From Gordonia mangrovi (lineage in GTDB: Bacteria; Actinomycetota; Actinomycetes; Mycobacteriales; Mycobacteriaceae): a stretch of DNA of 64,000 nt. A program made the position numbers and the translations under genes. This document shows positions 35,069-47,402 of this stretch, piece after piece. Within the stretch, counting starts at the first letter, position 1; each line of letters opens with the position of its first letter. The DNA lies in NCBI RefSeq assembly GCF_024734075.1, contig NZ_CP102850.1, forward strand, positions 1,364,001 through 1,428,000, read 5' to 3'. Under the pieces are notes generated by a model. That model ran no database searches. It was not told where the DNA came from and saw only the letters and a program-made list of their open reading frames with translations.

Positions 35069-36217
35069 TCAGTCCTCTCGGCGACGGCGGCCGCTGCCGG
35101 GCGCACCGGACTGCCGCAGCTGGCTGAGCAACTCGGAGACCGGCAGGCCCGCGGAGTGGGCGCTCTCGCTGTCGTCGGTGCGCCGCCGCCGACGTCCCTG
35201 CAGTGCCGGGTTCGCCTCGTCGCCGCTGCCCTCGTGGCGTCCCACCGTGGCGAACGGCACCGACTCCGGCGACGGTTCGGGCGCCGCAGTCGCCGAGAGG
35301 GGCTCCGCATGGGTCGGTTCGGCGACCTCTGGCGGGGCAACCGGCTCTTCGACCTCGGAGGTGGCGGTCTCGGGTTCGGCCTCCGCCGGCGGCCATTCGT
35401 CGGTCGGCGATTCGTCGACGTAGCCACCGGCCGGCGCGGACTCCTCGGCGCTCATCTCGTCGTCGGCGAGGACGGCGTCCTCCACGTGGTCGTCGGCGAT
35501 CTCGCTGGGCACCTCGGTCGCGATCCGTCCCGAGATCGGCGCCTCGTCGGTGATCACCGGGATCACCTCGGTCATCTCGTTGGGGTCCAGGTCGGCCGGG
35601 ATACGCCGACCGGCATCGGCGGCCGGTGCGGTGGTCGCGAAATCCTGGGCGGCGCGCACGCTGTCGTCGGTGGCGTAGTCGCGTCCGAAACCGGCGCCGT
35701 ATCCCGCCCGATAGCCGGTAGCACCGGGCGCGCCGATGCCGGACGCCAGTTCGCGCAGCTTGTCGCTCGGCAGCGCCACCCTCGGGTCGGGCAGCGATTC
35801 GCCGAGCAACATTTCCAGACTCGACCGCAGCGCCAGCACCTGGGCCTTCAGGTCGGCGAGTTCTTCGTTGGCCTCGGCGCTGACCTCTTTGCGGACCGTG
35901 GTCTCCACGTCGAGTTCGTACTGGCGCCGAGCCGCGATCTCACGCTCGAGCTGCAGTTCGTACACCAGCCGCAGGTCCCGGCTCTTCGCCTCCGCGCTCT
36001 CGGCCTGGCGGCGGAACTTGGTCACCAGAATGGCGCCGATCACGGCCGCCCACAGCGCGGCGATCACCGCCAGAGACCCGCTGATCGACAACTGGTCGGT
36101 GAAGACCATCAGGATGCTGGCCGCGATGGCGAGCACGATGAGCAGACCCAGCAGCCATTGTCCCACCGATCTACCGGAGCGCCGCGGCTCCGCGGAACGG
36201 CCATTCGAGGTCGTCAT
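35069..36217 (-). CDS. Membrane-anchored coiled-coil protein with acidic Pro/Glu-rich tail (Rv3604c-like)
   Basis: A 382-residue protein. Two membrane segments (about residues 22-40 and 48-66, QWLLGLLIVLAIAASILMVF and SLAVIAALWAAVIGAILV) are followed by a coiled coil (about 70-140, rich in Glu, Arg and Leu). A long disordered tail is full of Ala, Pro, Glu and Thr and ends with a basic cluster (RRRRRTDD and GRRRRED). Position equals Rv3604c. The family is often called DUF6779. It may scaffold a cell-envelope process; no enzyme motif is seen. It is 220 bases away from the panC operon and 84 bases from the fol operon. Confidence 0.7.
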   Translation of the reverse strand: MTTSNGRSAEPRRSGRSVGQWLLGLLIVLAIAASILMVFTDQLSISGSLAVIAALWAAVIGAILVTKFRRQAESAEAKSRDLRLVYELQLEREIAARRQYELDVETTVRKEVSAEANEELADLKAQVLALRSSLEMLLGESLPDPRVALPSDKLRELASGIGAPGATGYRAGYGAGFGRDYATDDSVRAAQDFATTAPAADAGRRIPADLDPNEMTEVIPVITDEAPISGRIATEVPSEIADDHVEDAVLADDEMSAEESAPAGGYVDESPTDEWPPAEAEPETATSEVEEPVAPPEVAEPTHAEPLSATAAPEPSPESVPFATVGRHEGSGDEANPALQGRRRRRTDDSESAHSAGLPVSELLSQLRQSGAPGSGRRRRED

Positions 36218-36301
36218 GATCGTGAACTTACCGTCTGACCGCACTGAAGTAGCACAAGCACTGCGGAGAGTCACGAATCGTTCGGGTGCTATACGCGATG
36301 G

Positions 36302-36829
36302 TCAGGCCGGCCCCGGATGGCCTCCGACAGCGTCTTCCGTCGGGTCATCGGGTGCCCGACAACAATATTCGAGCCACAGGGCGGCCGCCACCAGAAGCAC
36401 GCCACCGATCAGCCCGACGATCGCGCCGGGCCGGTCGTGCTGCGCAGCCGCGAGATCGTGGCGGGTCCACAGGAACACGAGCAACCCGGTCCAGACGCCG
36501 ACCGCGATGGCGCCCAGGATTGCCGACGACTTCGCCAGCGCGAACACCCGCGCGGCGGTCAGCGGATGCAGTTGGCCACGCGCGCGACCCACATCGCGGG
36601 AGGCCACCCGAGCCCGCACGACGAACGCGATCACCGCCTCGAGTGCGGCGAGGATGTAGAGCACCAAGCCGGCGAGCAGCGGCATCGGCGGCAGACTGCC
36701 GTAGTTGTAGCGGACCAGGATCCAGGCCACGATCGCCACCACCACGGCGATGGCCGCGAGGTCACGCACCCGGGTGGGGCCGAGGCCAGATTCCTGGTTC
36801 TCCTCCGGTGGACGTCTCGGTGCGGTCAT
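36302..36829 (-). CDS. DUF3180 membrane protein
   Basis: A 175-residue protein with four predicted membrane spans (about residues 22-40, 48-70, 104-122 and 138-157), matching Rv3605c. It is the last gene of the folate operon, and its ATG overlaps the folK stop by four bases. The conserved position next to folK in mycolic-acid actinobacteria is notable, but its biochemical function is unknown. An Arg/Asp-rich cytoplasmic loop separates spans two and three. Confidence 0.78.
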   Translation of the reverse strand: MTAPRRPPEENQESGLGPTRVRDLAAIAVVVAIVAWILVRYNYGSLPPMPLLAGLVLYILAALEAVIAFVVRARVASRDVGRARGQLHPLTAARVFALAKSSAILGAIAVGVWTGLLVFLWTRHDLAAAQHDRPGAIVGLIGGVLLVAAALWLEYCCRAPDDPTEDAVGGHPGPA

Positions 36830-37353
36830 CGTCGCCTCACCGCGGGCAGGTCGTCGACCGGCACCACACCGGCGCGCTCGTCGGGGTCGAGTTCGGCGAT
36901 CAGATCGGCCACGGGGCGTTCGCCCTGCGGCGTCCAGAGCGTGGCGTCGGGTTCGATGGCCAGCCACGGCACCAGCACGAACGCACGCTGCGCCGCACGC
37001 GGATGCGGCAGCGTGAGCGCGGGGTCGTCGCTGCGCACGATCTCGCCGTCGCGGCTGACCGAGATGACGTCGACGTCGAGAGTCCGGGGACCCCACCGCA
37101 CATCACGGGTACGGTCAGCGGCCTGCTCGAGCTCGTGACAGATGTCGAGCCACTGCCCGGGATTGCGGTCGGCACCGGCGAGCAACGTCACGTTGAAGAA
37201 GTCGTCCTGGTCGACGCCGCCCCACGGCGCCGTCGAATACACCGGTGAGACGGCGATGAGGTCGTCGGCGAGGCGTTCGACGACGCCGGCCAGGTGAGCG
37301 CGCCGGTCACCGATGTTGGACCCGGCCGAGAGGACGACACGCGAATACGTCAT
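36826..37353 (-). CDS. folK: 2-amino-4-hydroxy-6-hydroxymethyldihydropteridine diphosphokinase
   Basis: A 175-residue HPPK that transfers pyrophosphate from ATP to the pterin alcohol. Signatures are [15 protein letters not shown] at the N-terminus, the conserved [15 protein letters not shown] and [16 protein letters not shown]. The ATG at 37353 shares one base with the folB stop; a GTG at 37356 is possible too. The last 20 residues, [19 protein letters not shown], are a variable tail. Confidence 0.9.
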   Translation of the reverse strand: MTYSRVVLSAGSNIGDRRAHLAGVVERLADDLIAVSPVYSTAPWGGVDQDDFFNVTLLAGADRNPGQWLDICHELEQAADRTRDVRWGPRTLDVDVISVSRDGEIVRSDDPALTLPHPRAAQRAFVLVPWLAIEPDATLWTPQGERPVADLIAELDPDERAGVVPVDDLPAVRRR

Positions 37354-37742
37354 CACATCTGCGACTTTCGGGAGCTCATCGCCTTCCGGGAGCGTCGCGT
37401 CACCACCGCGACGTCGGCGAACCGCAGCGGGATGGGCGCCGACGGTTTGTGCACGGTGACCTCGCAGGCGGCGATGCGCTCGTCGTCCATCAGCGCCTCG
37501 GCCACCTCCCCACCGACGGCCTCGATCAGGTTGCGCGGCGGCCCGGCGACGATGTCGTGGGCGCGTTGGGCCAGCGCCCCGTAGTCCACGGTGTCGGCGA
37601 GGTCGTCGGAGGCGGCGGCCGCGGCCAGGTCGAGCCACAGTGTGACGTCGAGGATGAAGTCCTGCCCGTCGCGCCGTTCGTGTTCGAAGACGCCGTGATT
37701 GCCCCGGACGACCAGTCCGCGCAGTTCGATGCGGTCGGTCAT
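37353..37742 (-). CDS. folB: Dihydroneopterin aldolase
   Basis: A 129-residue aldolase acting between FolE and FolK. The family motif [20 protein letters not shown] lies at residues 8-27, and the catalytic lysine is in [17 protein letters not shown] near residue 98. The enzyme is normally an octamer. Its start overlaps the folP stop by one base (TGATG) and its stop overlaps folK, so the three genes are translated together. Confidence 0.9.
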   Translation of the reverse strand: MTDRIELRGLVVRGNHGVFEHERRDGQDFILDVTLWLDLAAAAASDDLADTVDYGALAQRAHDIVAGPPRNLIEAVGGEVAEALMDDERIAACEVTVHKPSAPIPLRFADVAVVTRRSRKAMSSRKSQM

Positions 37743-38662
37743 CAGCTGTTCCCCACTCCCGTGTGTCGCGTCGGTCCCGGCGCCGCGGCGTCACGCGGTC
37801 CGCGCCGTCCGCCGCTGCGCCATGCGCCGGCGACCGCGATGGCGTCGCGACTGCTCGCCACGTCGTGCACCCGCACCGCCCACGCCCCGTCGGCAGCGGC
37901 CAGCGTGGAGATGGCGGCGGTCGCGACCTCGCGGCCCGCCGGTGGGCGGGGTTGGCCGTCGCGGGCGAGCAGAGTGCCGAGGAATCGCTTGCGTGAGGCG
38001 CCCACCAGCACCGGGAAGCCCAGCCCGACCAGTGTGGGCAGCGCGTGCAGCAACGCCCAGTTGTGGTCGGCGGTCTTGGCGAAACCCAGGCCGGGGTCGA
38101 GGATGATCCGGTCGGGGTCGACGCCGGCGTCCACCGCCGAGTCGACCTGGGCGAGCAGTTCCCCGCTGACCTCGGCCACCACGTCGCGGTAGCCGCCGGC
38201 GTCGTCGACACCGTGGGTGAACGGTGCACCGGCACGCGCCGCGACCCGGTCGACCGGACGCCAGTGCATCAGAATCCACGGCAGGCCCGAGTCGGCCACG
38301 ACCCGCGCCATGTCGGCGTCGGCCCGCCCGCCGGAGACATCGTTGATGACCGTGACCCCGGCATCGATGGCGGCCTCGGCCACCGCGGCCCGCATGGTGT
38401 CCACCGACAGCGGCACACCGGCATCGGCGAGACCTTTGATGACCGGCGCGACCCGCGCCGCCTCCACCTCCGGGTCCACGCGGGTGGCGCCCGGGCGAGT
38501 GGATTCGCCACCCACGTCGATCAGATCGGCGCCCTGGGCGATCAGGTCGTGCCCGTGGGCGATCGCCGCGTCGAGGTCCAGGTAGCGGCCGCCATCGGAG
38601 AAGGAGTCGGCGGTGACGTTGATGACCCCCATCACGAGGGTGCGGTCGGCATCCAGACGCAT
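37742..38662 (-). CDS. folP: Dihydropteroate synthase
   Basis: A 306-residue TIM-barrel enzyme that joins p-aminobenzoate and pterin pyrophosphate; it is the sulfonamide target. Motifs are [20 protein letters not shown] near residue 10, [37 protein letters not shown] and [12 protein letters not shown]. The ATG at 38662 lies 17 bases after the folE stop. The Pro/Arg/Gly-rich C-terminal tail of about 20 residues is not part of the fold. Confidence 0.92.
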   Translation of the reverse strand: MRLDADRTLVMGVINVTADSFSDGGRYLDLDAAIAHGHDLIAQGADLIDVGGESTRPGATRVDPEVEAARVAPVIKGLADAGVPLSVDTMRAAVAEAAIDAGVTVINDVSGGRADADMARVVADSGLPWILMHWRPVDRVAARAGAPFTHGVDDAGGYRDVVAEVSGELLAQVDSAVDAGVDPDRIILDPGLGFAKTADHNWALLHALPTLVGLGFPVLVGASRKRFLGTLLARDGQPRPPAGREVATAAISTLAAADGAWAVRVHDVASSRDAIAVAGAWRSGGRRGPRDAAAPGPTRHTGVGNS

Positions 38663-38679
38663 CGGGTGGTGGTGACCGC

Positions 38680-39318
38680 TCAGGTCCGCGAGATCAGGTC
38701 GAGCGCCTCGCCGCGCGAGATGGCGCTGGTCTTGAACAGTCCGCGCACCGCCGACGTGGTGGTGGTGGCGCCCGGTTTGCGGATGCCACGCATCGCCATG
38801 CACAGATGCTCGGCCTCGATCACCACGATCACCCCGCGCGGTTCGAGCCGCTTGACGATGGCGTCGGCGATCTGGCTGGTCAGCCGTTCCTGAACCTGCG
38901 GACGCTTGGCGTAGAGGTCGACGACCCGCGCGAGTTTGCTCAGTCCGGTGACCTGTCCGCCCTGGCCGGGGATGTAGCCGACGTGCGCCACCCCGTGGAA
39001 GGAGACGAGATGGTGTTCGCAGGTCGAGTACATCGGGATGTCCTTGACCAGCACCAGTTCGTCGTGGTTCTCGTCGAAGATGGTGGCGAGAACCTCACTG
39101 GGATCCGTGTAGAGCCCGGCGAACATCTCCCGGTAGGCGTTGGCGACCCGGGTGGGGGTGCGCTTGAGCCCCTCACGATCAGGGTCCTCCCCCACCGCGA
39201 TCAGCAGTTCACGGATCGCCGCCTCGGCGCGAACCTGATCGAACTGCCGGCCGCTGGGCGTGCGCGGGGCGAGTTCGTCGACCGCGCGATCCATGTCCTG
39301 CTGTTCACTGATGGTCAT
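38680..39318 (-). CDS. folE: GTP cyclohydrolase I
   Basis: A 212-residue enzyme committing GTP to folate synthesis. The zinc ligands are Cys/His in [20 protein letters not shown] and Cys in [35 protein letters not shown] is the conserved substrate-side segment; the usual K after IPG is Q here. The frame is open far upstream, but that part lies in ftsH, so ATG 39318 is taken. It leads the folE-folP-folB-folK-DUF3180 operon 52 bases after ftsH. Confidence 0.9.
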   Translation of the reverse strand: MTISEQQDMDRAVDELAPRTPSGRQFDQVRAEAAIRELLIAVGEDPDREGLKRTPTRVANAYREMFAGLYTDPSEVLATIFDENHDELVLVKDIPMYSTCEHHLVSFHGVAHVGYIPGQGGQVTGLSKLARVVDLYAKRPQVQERLTSQIADAIVKRLEPRGVIVVIEAEHLCMAMRGIRKPGATTTTSAVRGLFKTSAISRGEALDLISRT

Positions 39319-39370
39319 CGTGTCATCTGGTCCGTTCTGGAACGTGCGTTCGGCGCGACGGCGGGTGCCT

Positions 39371-41833
<2,463 letters not shown>

Positions 41834-42025
41834 GCCTGTTGGTGGTGGTTCGGGCGGGTCTGGCTTGCCTGCCCGTGCCGTTCCCACTGTCCTTCCCGGT
41901 CGACGTCGCGGCCGGCCGCGCCTCGTGAGCGCGGCTGTCCGTATTTGTAGAGGCTACCGGTCAACGAACATCCGGGGAAAACCGTTCCGGCCTGCCCTCG
42001 CGGGCTCCTCGCCGCTGGTGAGAGC

Positions 42026-42622
42026 TCAGTTCTGGTAGACGGTGGGCCGGAGCCGTCCGATGAAGGGAAGATCGCGGTAGCGTTCGGCGAAATCGAGGCC
42101 GTAGCCGACGACGAATTCGTTCGGGATGTCGAAGCCCACATCGGCGACGTCGACCGGTGAACGCACGGCCTCGGGTTTGCGCAGCAGGGTGCACACCTCC
42201 AGGGACCGCGGCGAGCGCGTCGCGAGGTTCCTCATCAGCCACGACAGCGTCAGGCCGGAATCGATGATGTCCTCGACGATGAGCACGTCGCGACCGGTGA
42301 TGTCACGGTCGAGGTCCTTGAGGATGCGCACCACGCCCGACGACGACGTCGACGACCCGTAGCTCGACACCGCCATGAACTCCATCTGCGACGGGATACT
42401 CAGCTCCCGGGCGAAGTCCGTCATGAACATGACCGCGCCCTTCAGGACGCCGATCAGCACCAGATCCTGTTCGATGTCGCCATAGCGTGACGCCACCGAT
42501 TCGGCCAGCTCCCGGGTGCGCTGCTTGATCTGCCCCTCGGTGATGAGGATCGCCTCGATGTCGTCGCCGTAGGCGTGTGGGTTGTCGGCGTGTGTGTTGT
42601 CGGATCCCTGTGAGGACTGCAC
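42026..42622 (-). CDS. hpt: Hypoxanthine (guanine) phosphoribosyltransferase
   Basis: A 198-residue purine-salvage enzyme. The PRPP loop is [17 protein letters not shown] near residue 113, the pyrophosphate loop is [18 protein letters not shown], and the C-terminal part holds [18 protein letters not shown]. The GTG start at 42622 gives a short polar leader ([17 protein letters not shown]). A Ser-rich loop ([13 protein letters not shown]) is typical of the family. Position next to ftsH and tilS follows the mycobacterial order. Confidence 0.92.
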   Translation of the reverse strand: MQSSQGSDNTHADNPHAYGDDIEAILITEGQIKQRTRELAESVASRYGDIEQDLVLIGVLKGAVMFMTDFARELSIPSQMEFMAVSSYGSSTSSSGVVRILKDLDRDITGRDVLIVEDIIDSGLTLSWLMRNLATRSPRSLEVCTLLRKPEAVRSPVDVADVGFDIPNEFVVGYGLDFAERYRDLPFIGRLRPTVYQN

Positions 42623-42996
42623 GGTTCCAGCTTGTCATGCCTGGGGCTGTGCGTGCCCGACACCACCGGAACGGCGCGCGAATCCGGTCGCCTGTCCGCG
42701 CCGTCGGCGCGACGTTGATCGAGCGTCCCAGTACGCCCGGTCACGGAGTAGGTCGTTCGTACGACAGTTCGGGCGAGAACGGCATGTCGCGCATCACACT
42801 CAGATCACGAATGGCAACATGATTCACACGCGACACACTTTCCTCCAACAAAGAACATTTATTTGTGAAGGTGAATTCGTTCGCAGACGCTTCGATTTCA
42901 GGGGGCCTGGTCATTTGTTCTGCGAACGAGATTCCTTCACGCAGCCTGTCCGTCCCGACTCTCGTCGCGGAGTCGATGACCTGAAAGACACCGCAT
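42623..42996. other. AT-richer intergenic region upstream of a secreted-protein gene
   Basis: No convincing gene is seen in these 374 bases; short frames here have atypical codon use. From about 42820 the composition becomes clearly richer in A and T than the surroundings. A 23-base arm (42865-42887, ending ATTCGTTCGCAGA) faces an imperfect reverse complement at 42919-42940 (TCTGCGAACGAG and on), with ends GTGAAGG and CCTTCAC. This could be an operator or a remnant of a mobile sequence. Confidence 0.55.
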
Positions 42997-43719
42997 ATGC
43001 ATTCACATCCAGGCACCCGCGCCCGCCGACCAGGCCCCCTCCGTCATCTGCGCCTGCTCAGCATCTTTTCCTTTGTCACCGTGGCGATTACAGCGTTCGC
43101 CGGGGTTGCCCAGGCCGCCCCGACGCAGCCCGGGCCGACGACGTACGACATTCATACGACAGCGTCGTCCTTCTCCATCACCGTGCACAACGGATCGATC
43201 AGCACCAATAACGGTGTGCTCGCCATTCGCAATAACGCCGGCGCGACCGCATTTCAGATGCCGCTGAACTATCGCAAGGAATATCTGCAATTCCCCATCG
43301 ATGCACGGACCTCCGGCAACACCGCGACGTTGATACCGTCTCGTGACGTTGCGCGGGCCATTCCGGTGAATCCGCTCGAGGTGGAGCAGTTGCGAATGCA
43401 GGCTGCGGAGAAGGTCGACGCGCCGCGGACCAAGCAGGAGCGGGATGACGAGGCACTGCAGCGCTTCAATCAGGAGTTGAGCGCGGGCATCAGCATCTCC
43501 TCGCTGGTGGGCACGGTACTGGGTGCAATTGTGGGAGGCATCGCAGGCTGCGCGCTCGGGCTTTTCGCAGCGGTCATCGGATGTCCGTTCATCATTCCGT
43601 TGGGTGCATCGCTCGGCGGGATTGTCGGCCTGGCACTCGGCGGCGGCGGTTCGCTGATCTGGTCCGCCGTCAATTACTTCAACACCATCAACTCCCCGTT
43701 CGTCCCGCCCCGCAACTGA
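42997..43719 (+). CDS. Secreted protein with glycine-rich hydrophobic C-terminus, unknown family
   Basis: A 240-residue protein with a signal peptide (hydrophobic part LLSIFSFVTVAITAFAGVAQ, likely cut after AQA). A polar beta-rich domain follows, then a Gln/Glu/Arg-rich helix. A glycine-zipper-like hydrophobic hairpin (about residues 168-222, with SLVGTVLGAIVGGIAGCALG) holds two Cys. Such C-termini occur in secreted proteins of Gordonia, Rhodococcus and Nocardia of unknown role; membrane insertion is possible. The gene stands on the opposite strand between hpt and tilS and breaks their conserved order. Codon use is less GC-biased than that of its neighbours, hinting at transfer. Confidence 0.65.
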   Translation: MHSHPGTRARRPGPLRHLRLLSIFSFVTVAITAFAGVAQAAPTQPGPTTYDIHTTASSFSITVHNGSISTNNGVLAIRNNAGATAFQMPLNYRKEYLQFPIDARTSGNTATLIPSRDVARAIPVNPLEVEQLRMQAAEKVDAPRTKQERDDEALQRFNQELSAGISISSLVGTVLGAIVGGIAGCALGLFAAVIGCPFIIPLGASLGGIVGLALGGGGSLIWSAVNYFNTINSPFVPPRN

Positions 43720-43739
43720 GTCGACAACGCTTCACCCCC

Positions 43740-43775
43740 GACGGTCCGCCTCCACGCTCGACGAGGCGGGCCGTC
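43740..43775 (+). terminator. Rho-independent-type terminator after secreted-protein gene
   Basis: GACGGTCCGCCTC (43740-43752) pairs with GAGGCGGGCCGTC (43763-43775), with a single T-G wobble. A 10-base loop separates the arms, and ACTCTTTCT follows. It lies 20 bases after the stop codon. Confidence 0.75.
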
Positions 43776-43862
43776 ACTCTTTCTGGCCGCACCTGCATGT
43801 TCCGGCTTGGAGCAGGAACTGCGGCCGGACCCTGGAACTGCGGCCTGAACTATCCGCCGACA

Positions 43863-44813
43863 TCAGCGGGACAGGTGCACGACGTGCAGGCGGGGGCCGG
43901 CACGGGCGACGACGGTCCGCGACGTCGGGTCGCCGCCGATCGCGACGTGCCCGTGGGAACCCGGTTCGACGATCAGGCGGTCGACGGCGCCGATCACTCG
44001 GTGGGTCGGTTCGGTGGCGCCGACGTCGAGCAACCAGCGGCGCAGGACCCGGGTGCGCAGGGCGGCCGGGGCGGCGGCAAGGACTTCGGCGTCCAGATCA
44101 CCCTCGACTGCCGCACGGCGGTACCAGTCCTCGGCGAGCGCGTCGAGCGCGTCGTTGTCGGCCTGCAGCGCGGTGGCGGTGCGGCCGAGCGCATCGACGA
44201 CCCCGCCGTGCAGCACGTCGTCGAGCAGCGGTAGCACCTCGCCACGCACCCGCACCCGGGTGAAGCGGGGATCGCGGTTGTGCGGGTCGCGATGGGGTCG
44301 CAGGCCGAGCTCGATGCAGACGGCCAGCGTCTGCGCGCGTCGAATGCGCAGCAACGGTCGGCCCCAGGGCGGATTCCACGGCCGCATCCCGGCGATCGAC
44401 CGGGCGCCGGAGCCGCGGGCGAGGCCGAGCACCACCGTTTCGGCCTGATCGTCGGCGGTATGGGCGAGCAGCACCGCCCGGCCGTCGCGGGCGTCGTCGA
44501 GCGCGGCGTAGCGGGCGGTGCGCGCGGCGGCCTCCATCCCACCGTCGGAGCCGACACTCACCGGCAGCACCGTTGCTTCCGCGCCGAGCCCTCGAGCGGC
44601 GTCGGCCGCCTCGACAGCGACCGCATCCGACCCCGGCTGCAACCCGTGGTCGACAACGAGCGCATGTACTCGCAGGCCGGCGCGTACCGCGCACGCCACC
44701 AACGCCAGCGAGTCCGGACCACCGGACAGTCCGACGCACACCTCGTCCCCGACGGCCGGGCGACGAACCGCGAAATCGGCGATCGCGCGGGTTACAGCAC
44801 CCGTTGCATCCAT
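43863..44813 (-). CDS. tilS: tRNA(Ile)-lysidine synthetase
   Basis: A 316-residue N-type ATP pyrophosphatase that modifies the wobble C of tRNA-Ile(CAU) to lysidine. The PP-loop motif is VGLSGGPDSLALVACAV near residue 30, followed by VVDHGLQPGSDAVA and LLAHTADDQAETVVLGLARG, with RPLLRIRRAQT near residue 155. The C-terminal domain is the short form usual in actinobacteria. The ATG at 44813 lies within the end of the upstream metalloprotein gene (22-base overlap). Confidence 0.9.
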   Translation of the reverse strand: MDATGAVTRAIADFAVRRPAVGDEVCVGLSGGPDSLALVACAVRAGLRVHALVVDHGLQPGSDAVAVEAADAARGLGAEATVLPVSVGSDGGMEAAARTARYAALDDARDGRAVLLAHTADDQAETVVLGLARGSGARSIAGMRPWNPPWGRPLLRIRRAQTLAVCIELGLRPHRDPHNRDPRFTRVRVRGEVLPLLDDVLHGGVVDALGRTATALQADNDALDALAEDWYRRAAVEGDLDAEVLAAAPAALRTRVLRRWLLDVGATEPTHRVIGAVDRLIVEPGSHGHVAIGGDPTSRTVVARAGPRLHVVHLSR

Positions 44814-45868
44814 AGACGCGGTTCGTCGATCTCGTTCGGCCGCGGCATCGTCTCCGGCGACGTCCAGATGGTGTTGAACTGCTCCATCCCCACCGCGCCG
44901 ACCACTTCGTCGACGAACGCCTTGCCGCGGATGTACTGGGCGAGTTTGGCGTCCATGCCGATGAGGGCGCGGATGATGCGTTGGATCGGGTTGCGCGGCG
45001 CCGTACGTCGTTTGTCGAAGGCCTGGCGAATGGTGGCGACGGTGGGCACATGCGCGGGCCCGACGGCGTCCATCACGTGATCGGCGTGCCCTTCGAGGAG
45101 CGTGCCGAGCATCATCATGCGGTTGAACGCCTCGTACTGTTCGGGTGTCTGCAGCAGTTGCATGGCGCCGAGGACGCCCTTCTCGCGGGGTTTGTCGCCG
45201 CGCAGCGTCTCGGTGATGCGACCGAGGATCTCGCCGGTGGTCTCCCCGGCATCCGAGGTGAGGATCTCGAGGTTGTCGATCATGTACTGCCGCAGCCACG
45301 GGTTGGCCGAGAACTGCACGCGGTGGGTCACCTCGTGCAGGCAGACCCACAGCCGGAAGTCGCTGGGCACCACCTTCAGGGAGCGTTCGACGGCGATGAT
45401 GTTGGGTGCCACCACCATGAGCACACCCGGGTCGCCGGTGTCGGGGTCGGGGGTGAACGGATCGTACTGGCCGAGGATGGCGCCGGACAGGAAGGCGAGC
45501 AGTCCGCCGGCCTGCACTCCCCCGGCCTTCGCCGACAGTGCGGCGAGGCCGGAGGTGTCTGCGTCGCCGGTGACACCGAGCATCGACTGCATCGAGCGCG
45601 ACGCGGCGTCCACCCATTCCCTGCGATCGAGGATGCGCGTGGTGGGCACCCGCAGGCCGTCGGCGAGGCCGGTCACCTCCCGGACCGGCGCTTCGGCCCG
45701 GGTGGCCGCGTCGGCGAGTTCCGCGTGTGCGGCGTCGATCGTGTACGCGGTGGTCTTGGGTCCCGACCGGGCGAGCCGTTTGCCGGTGGACGCGGCCAAC
45801 CCCCAGTCGATGCGCGCACCGATCGACTCGGTGTCGGCCTGGTCGACAGTCGTGTCGTTGCTGTTCAT
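44792..45868 (-). CDS. Zinc-metalloprotease-like protein (DUF2342, Rv3626c-like)
   Basis: A 358-residue protein with the zinc-protease motif in VCLHEVTHRVQF near residue 182. It lacks a signal peptide. Members of this family were once annotated as F420-biosynthesis-associated; their target is unknown. It is kept between dacB and tilS as in M. tuberculosis (Rv3626c). ATG 45868 overlaps the dacB stop (ATGA); an alternative ATG at 45880 would extend it by four residues. Downstream it overlaps tilS by 22 bases. Confidence 0.8.
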   Translation of the reverse strand: MNSNDTTVDQADTESIGARIDWGLAASTGKRLARSGPKTTAYTIDAAHAELADAATRAEAPVREVTGLADGLRVPTTRILDRREWVDAASRSMQSMLGVTGDADTSGLAALSAKAGGVQAGGLLAFLSGAILGQYDPFTPDPDTGDPGVLMVVAPNIIAVERSLKVVPSDFRLWVCLHEVTHRVQFSANPWLRQYMIDNLEILTSDAGETTGEILGRITETLRGDKPREKGVLGAMQLLQTPEQYEAFNRMMMLGTLLEGHADHVMDAVGPAHVPTVATIRQAFDKRRTAPRNPIQRIIRALIGMDAKLAQYIRGKAFVDEVVGAVGMEQFNTIWTSPETMPRPNEIDEPRLWMQRVL

Positions 45869-47268
45869 CGGCACCCGCATTCCCTCAGTGCGCCGGCCAC
45901 GTCGTCGAGCGCGGGCCGCGCGTCGACCGGGGACGTGCCTCCTGACATGAGTGCGAACGCCAACACCCGGCCATCGATCGTCTGGACTATCCCGGTCAAC
46001 GAACTCACCCCGGTGAGGGTTCCCGTCTTCGCCCGCACCCACCCGGCGCCGGGGTTGGTGTCCGGGTCGAACCTCTCGGCGAGCGTGCCCGTGCCACCGG
46101 CCACCGGCAGCCCGTCCAGCAGGGACCGCATCAGCGGCTGCGACGGCCCGGCGGCCGCGCCCATCAGGGTGTCGAGCAGACCGGCGGGCACCCGGTTGGC
46201 GTACGAGAGCCCGGACGCGTCGCGCAGCGACACCGCGGACATGTCGAAACCGTGCTGACTCAGCGTCGCCACGATCGCGGACACTCCGCCTGCCAGGCTC
46301 GGCGGCCCGCCCCGCGCGACGGACAGTTCGACCGACAGCGTCTCGGCGAGCACGTTGTCACTGAACCGCATCATGTCGTTGACGCGGGTCACCAGCGGCG
46401 CCGACTGCACCTGCGCGATCACCTGCCCGCCGGTCGGCACGGTCTGCTCGGTGACCGCGACATCGACGCCGAGGGCCGCGGCGAGCGCTTCCCCGGCGGT
46501 GATCGCCGGGTCGGCGACACGCGGCGAGTACTCGTCGAGCGGTTCGATGCGGGCGCCGTCGACCATCAGCGATTCGATGGGCGCGATGTCGCCGCCGGCG
46601 ATGTCGGCGTCGTCCCAGGTGCTCACCATCGTCGGTCCGGTGAAGGCGCTGGTGTCGACGGCGACGGACGTCACGTCGATGCCGGCCTTGCGGATCTGCG
46701 CGGCGAGGTCGGCGATGCGGGGTGCGCGGGTGTAGAAGGTGTCCGCGCCGGTCGGTTGCGCCGAGAGGGTGGGGTCGCCCGCTCCCTTGAGGATCACCTG
46801 CCCGCCGGGGCCGGCCACGACCGTGGTGGTGATCCGCTGGTCGTGCGGCAACGCCAACAGGGCCGCCGCAGCGGTGAGGATCTTGGCATTGGAGGCGGGC
46901 ACACGTGGTTCGGCGGGCGAGTCCGACCAGAGCTGTTGACCGGTGAGGGCGTCGCTGATCTCGCCGGTGAACTCGCCGAGCGCGGGGTCGGCCACGGCGT
47001 CGGCGATGGCCTGTTGCACCCCGGCCGGGGTCGGTTCGGGTGCATTCGGCACGACCGGGTTGATCTGCGGGTTCACCGTGATCGCGGCGGGCTGCGGCGG
47101 GATGCCGGGCGGTAGTTCGTCGACGGAGTCGAGCTGCAGGGCGACGGCCACTGCGCCGCCGCCGATGAGGGCGAGGATGACCACCGAGATCACCGTCCAC
47201 AGCACCCCGCGGCGGGACCGGAGCGAGCGACCCGATCTGCTGTCCCGCGTCGTCGATCCGAGCCGCAC
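45865..47268 (-). CDS. dacB: D-alanyl-D-alanine carboxypeptidase/endopeptidase (PBP4, S13 family)
   Basis: A 467-residue extracytoplasmic peptidoglycan hydrolase. An N-terminal membrane anchor (LWTVISVVILALIGGGAVAV, residues 22-42) precedes a Pro-rich linker. The active-site triad motifs are SxxK in VPASNAKILTAA, SxN in RFSDNVLAE and KTG in VRAKTGTLTG. It corresponds to Rv3627c. GTG at 47268 follows AGGTGG. It is the first gene of the dacB-metalloprotein-tilS run and is divergent from ppa. Confidence 0.88.
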   Translation of the reverse strand: MRLGSTTRDSRSGRSLRSRRGVLWTVISVVILALIGGGAVAVALQLDSVDELPPGIPPQPAAITVNPQINPVVPNAPEPTPAGVQQAIADAVADPALGEFTGEISDALTGQQLWSDSPAEPRVPASNAKILTAAAALLALPHDQRITTTVVAGPGGQVILKGAGDPTLSAQPTGADTFYTRAPRIADLAAQIRKAGIDVTSVAVDTSAFTGPTMVSTWDDADIAGGDIAPIESLMVDGARIEPLDEYSPRVADPAITAGEALAAALGVDVAVTEQTVPTGGQVIAQVQSAPLVTRVNDMMRFSDNVLAETLSVELSVARGGPPSLAGGVSAIVATLSQHGFDMSAVSLRDASGLSYANRVPAGLLDTLMGAAAGPSQPLMRSLLDGLPVAGGTGTLAERFDPDTNPGAGWVRAKTGTLTGVSSLTGIVQTIDGRVLAFALMSGGTSPVDARPALDDVAGALRECGCR

Positions 47269-47402
47269 GCCCTGCCACCTCCGGTGATCGCCGTGGGGGT
47301 CGGGCCCCCGTGTCCGCCTCACAGTATCGTTGAGGCGATCTGCGCAGGCGACTGCTCGTCGGCTGCCGTCACCACCAGCGACAAACTGTGCCAGGAGGAA
47401 CT

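Noticed and set aside
42741-43016. 91-codon minus-strand frame between hpt and the secreted-protein gene
   Set aside because: No ribosome site, no family resemblance, and it covers the inverted repeat; more likely a by-product of the AT-richer leader region.
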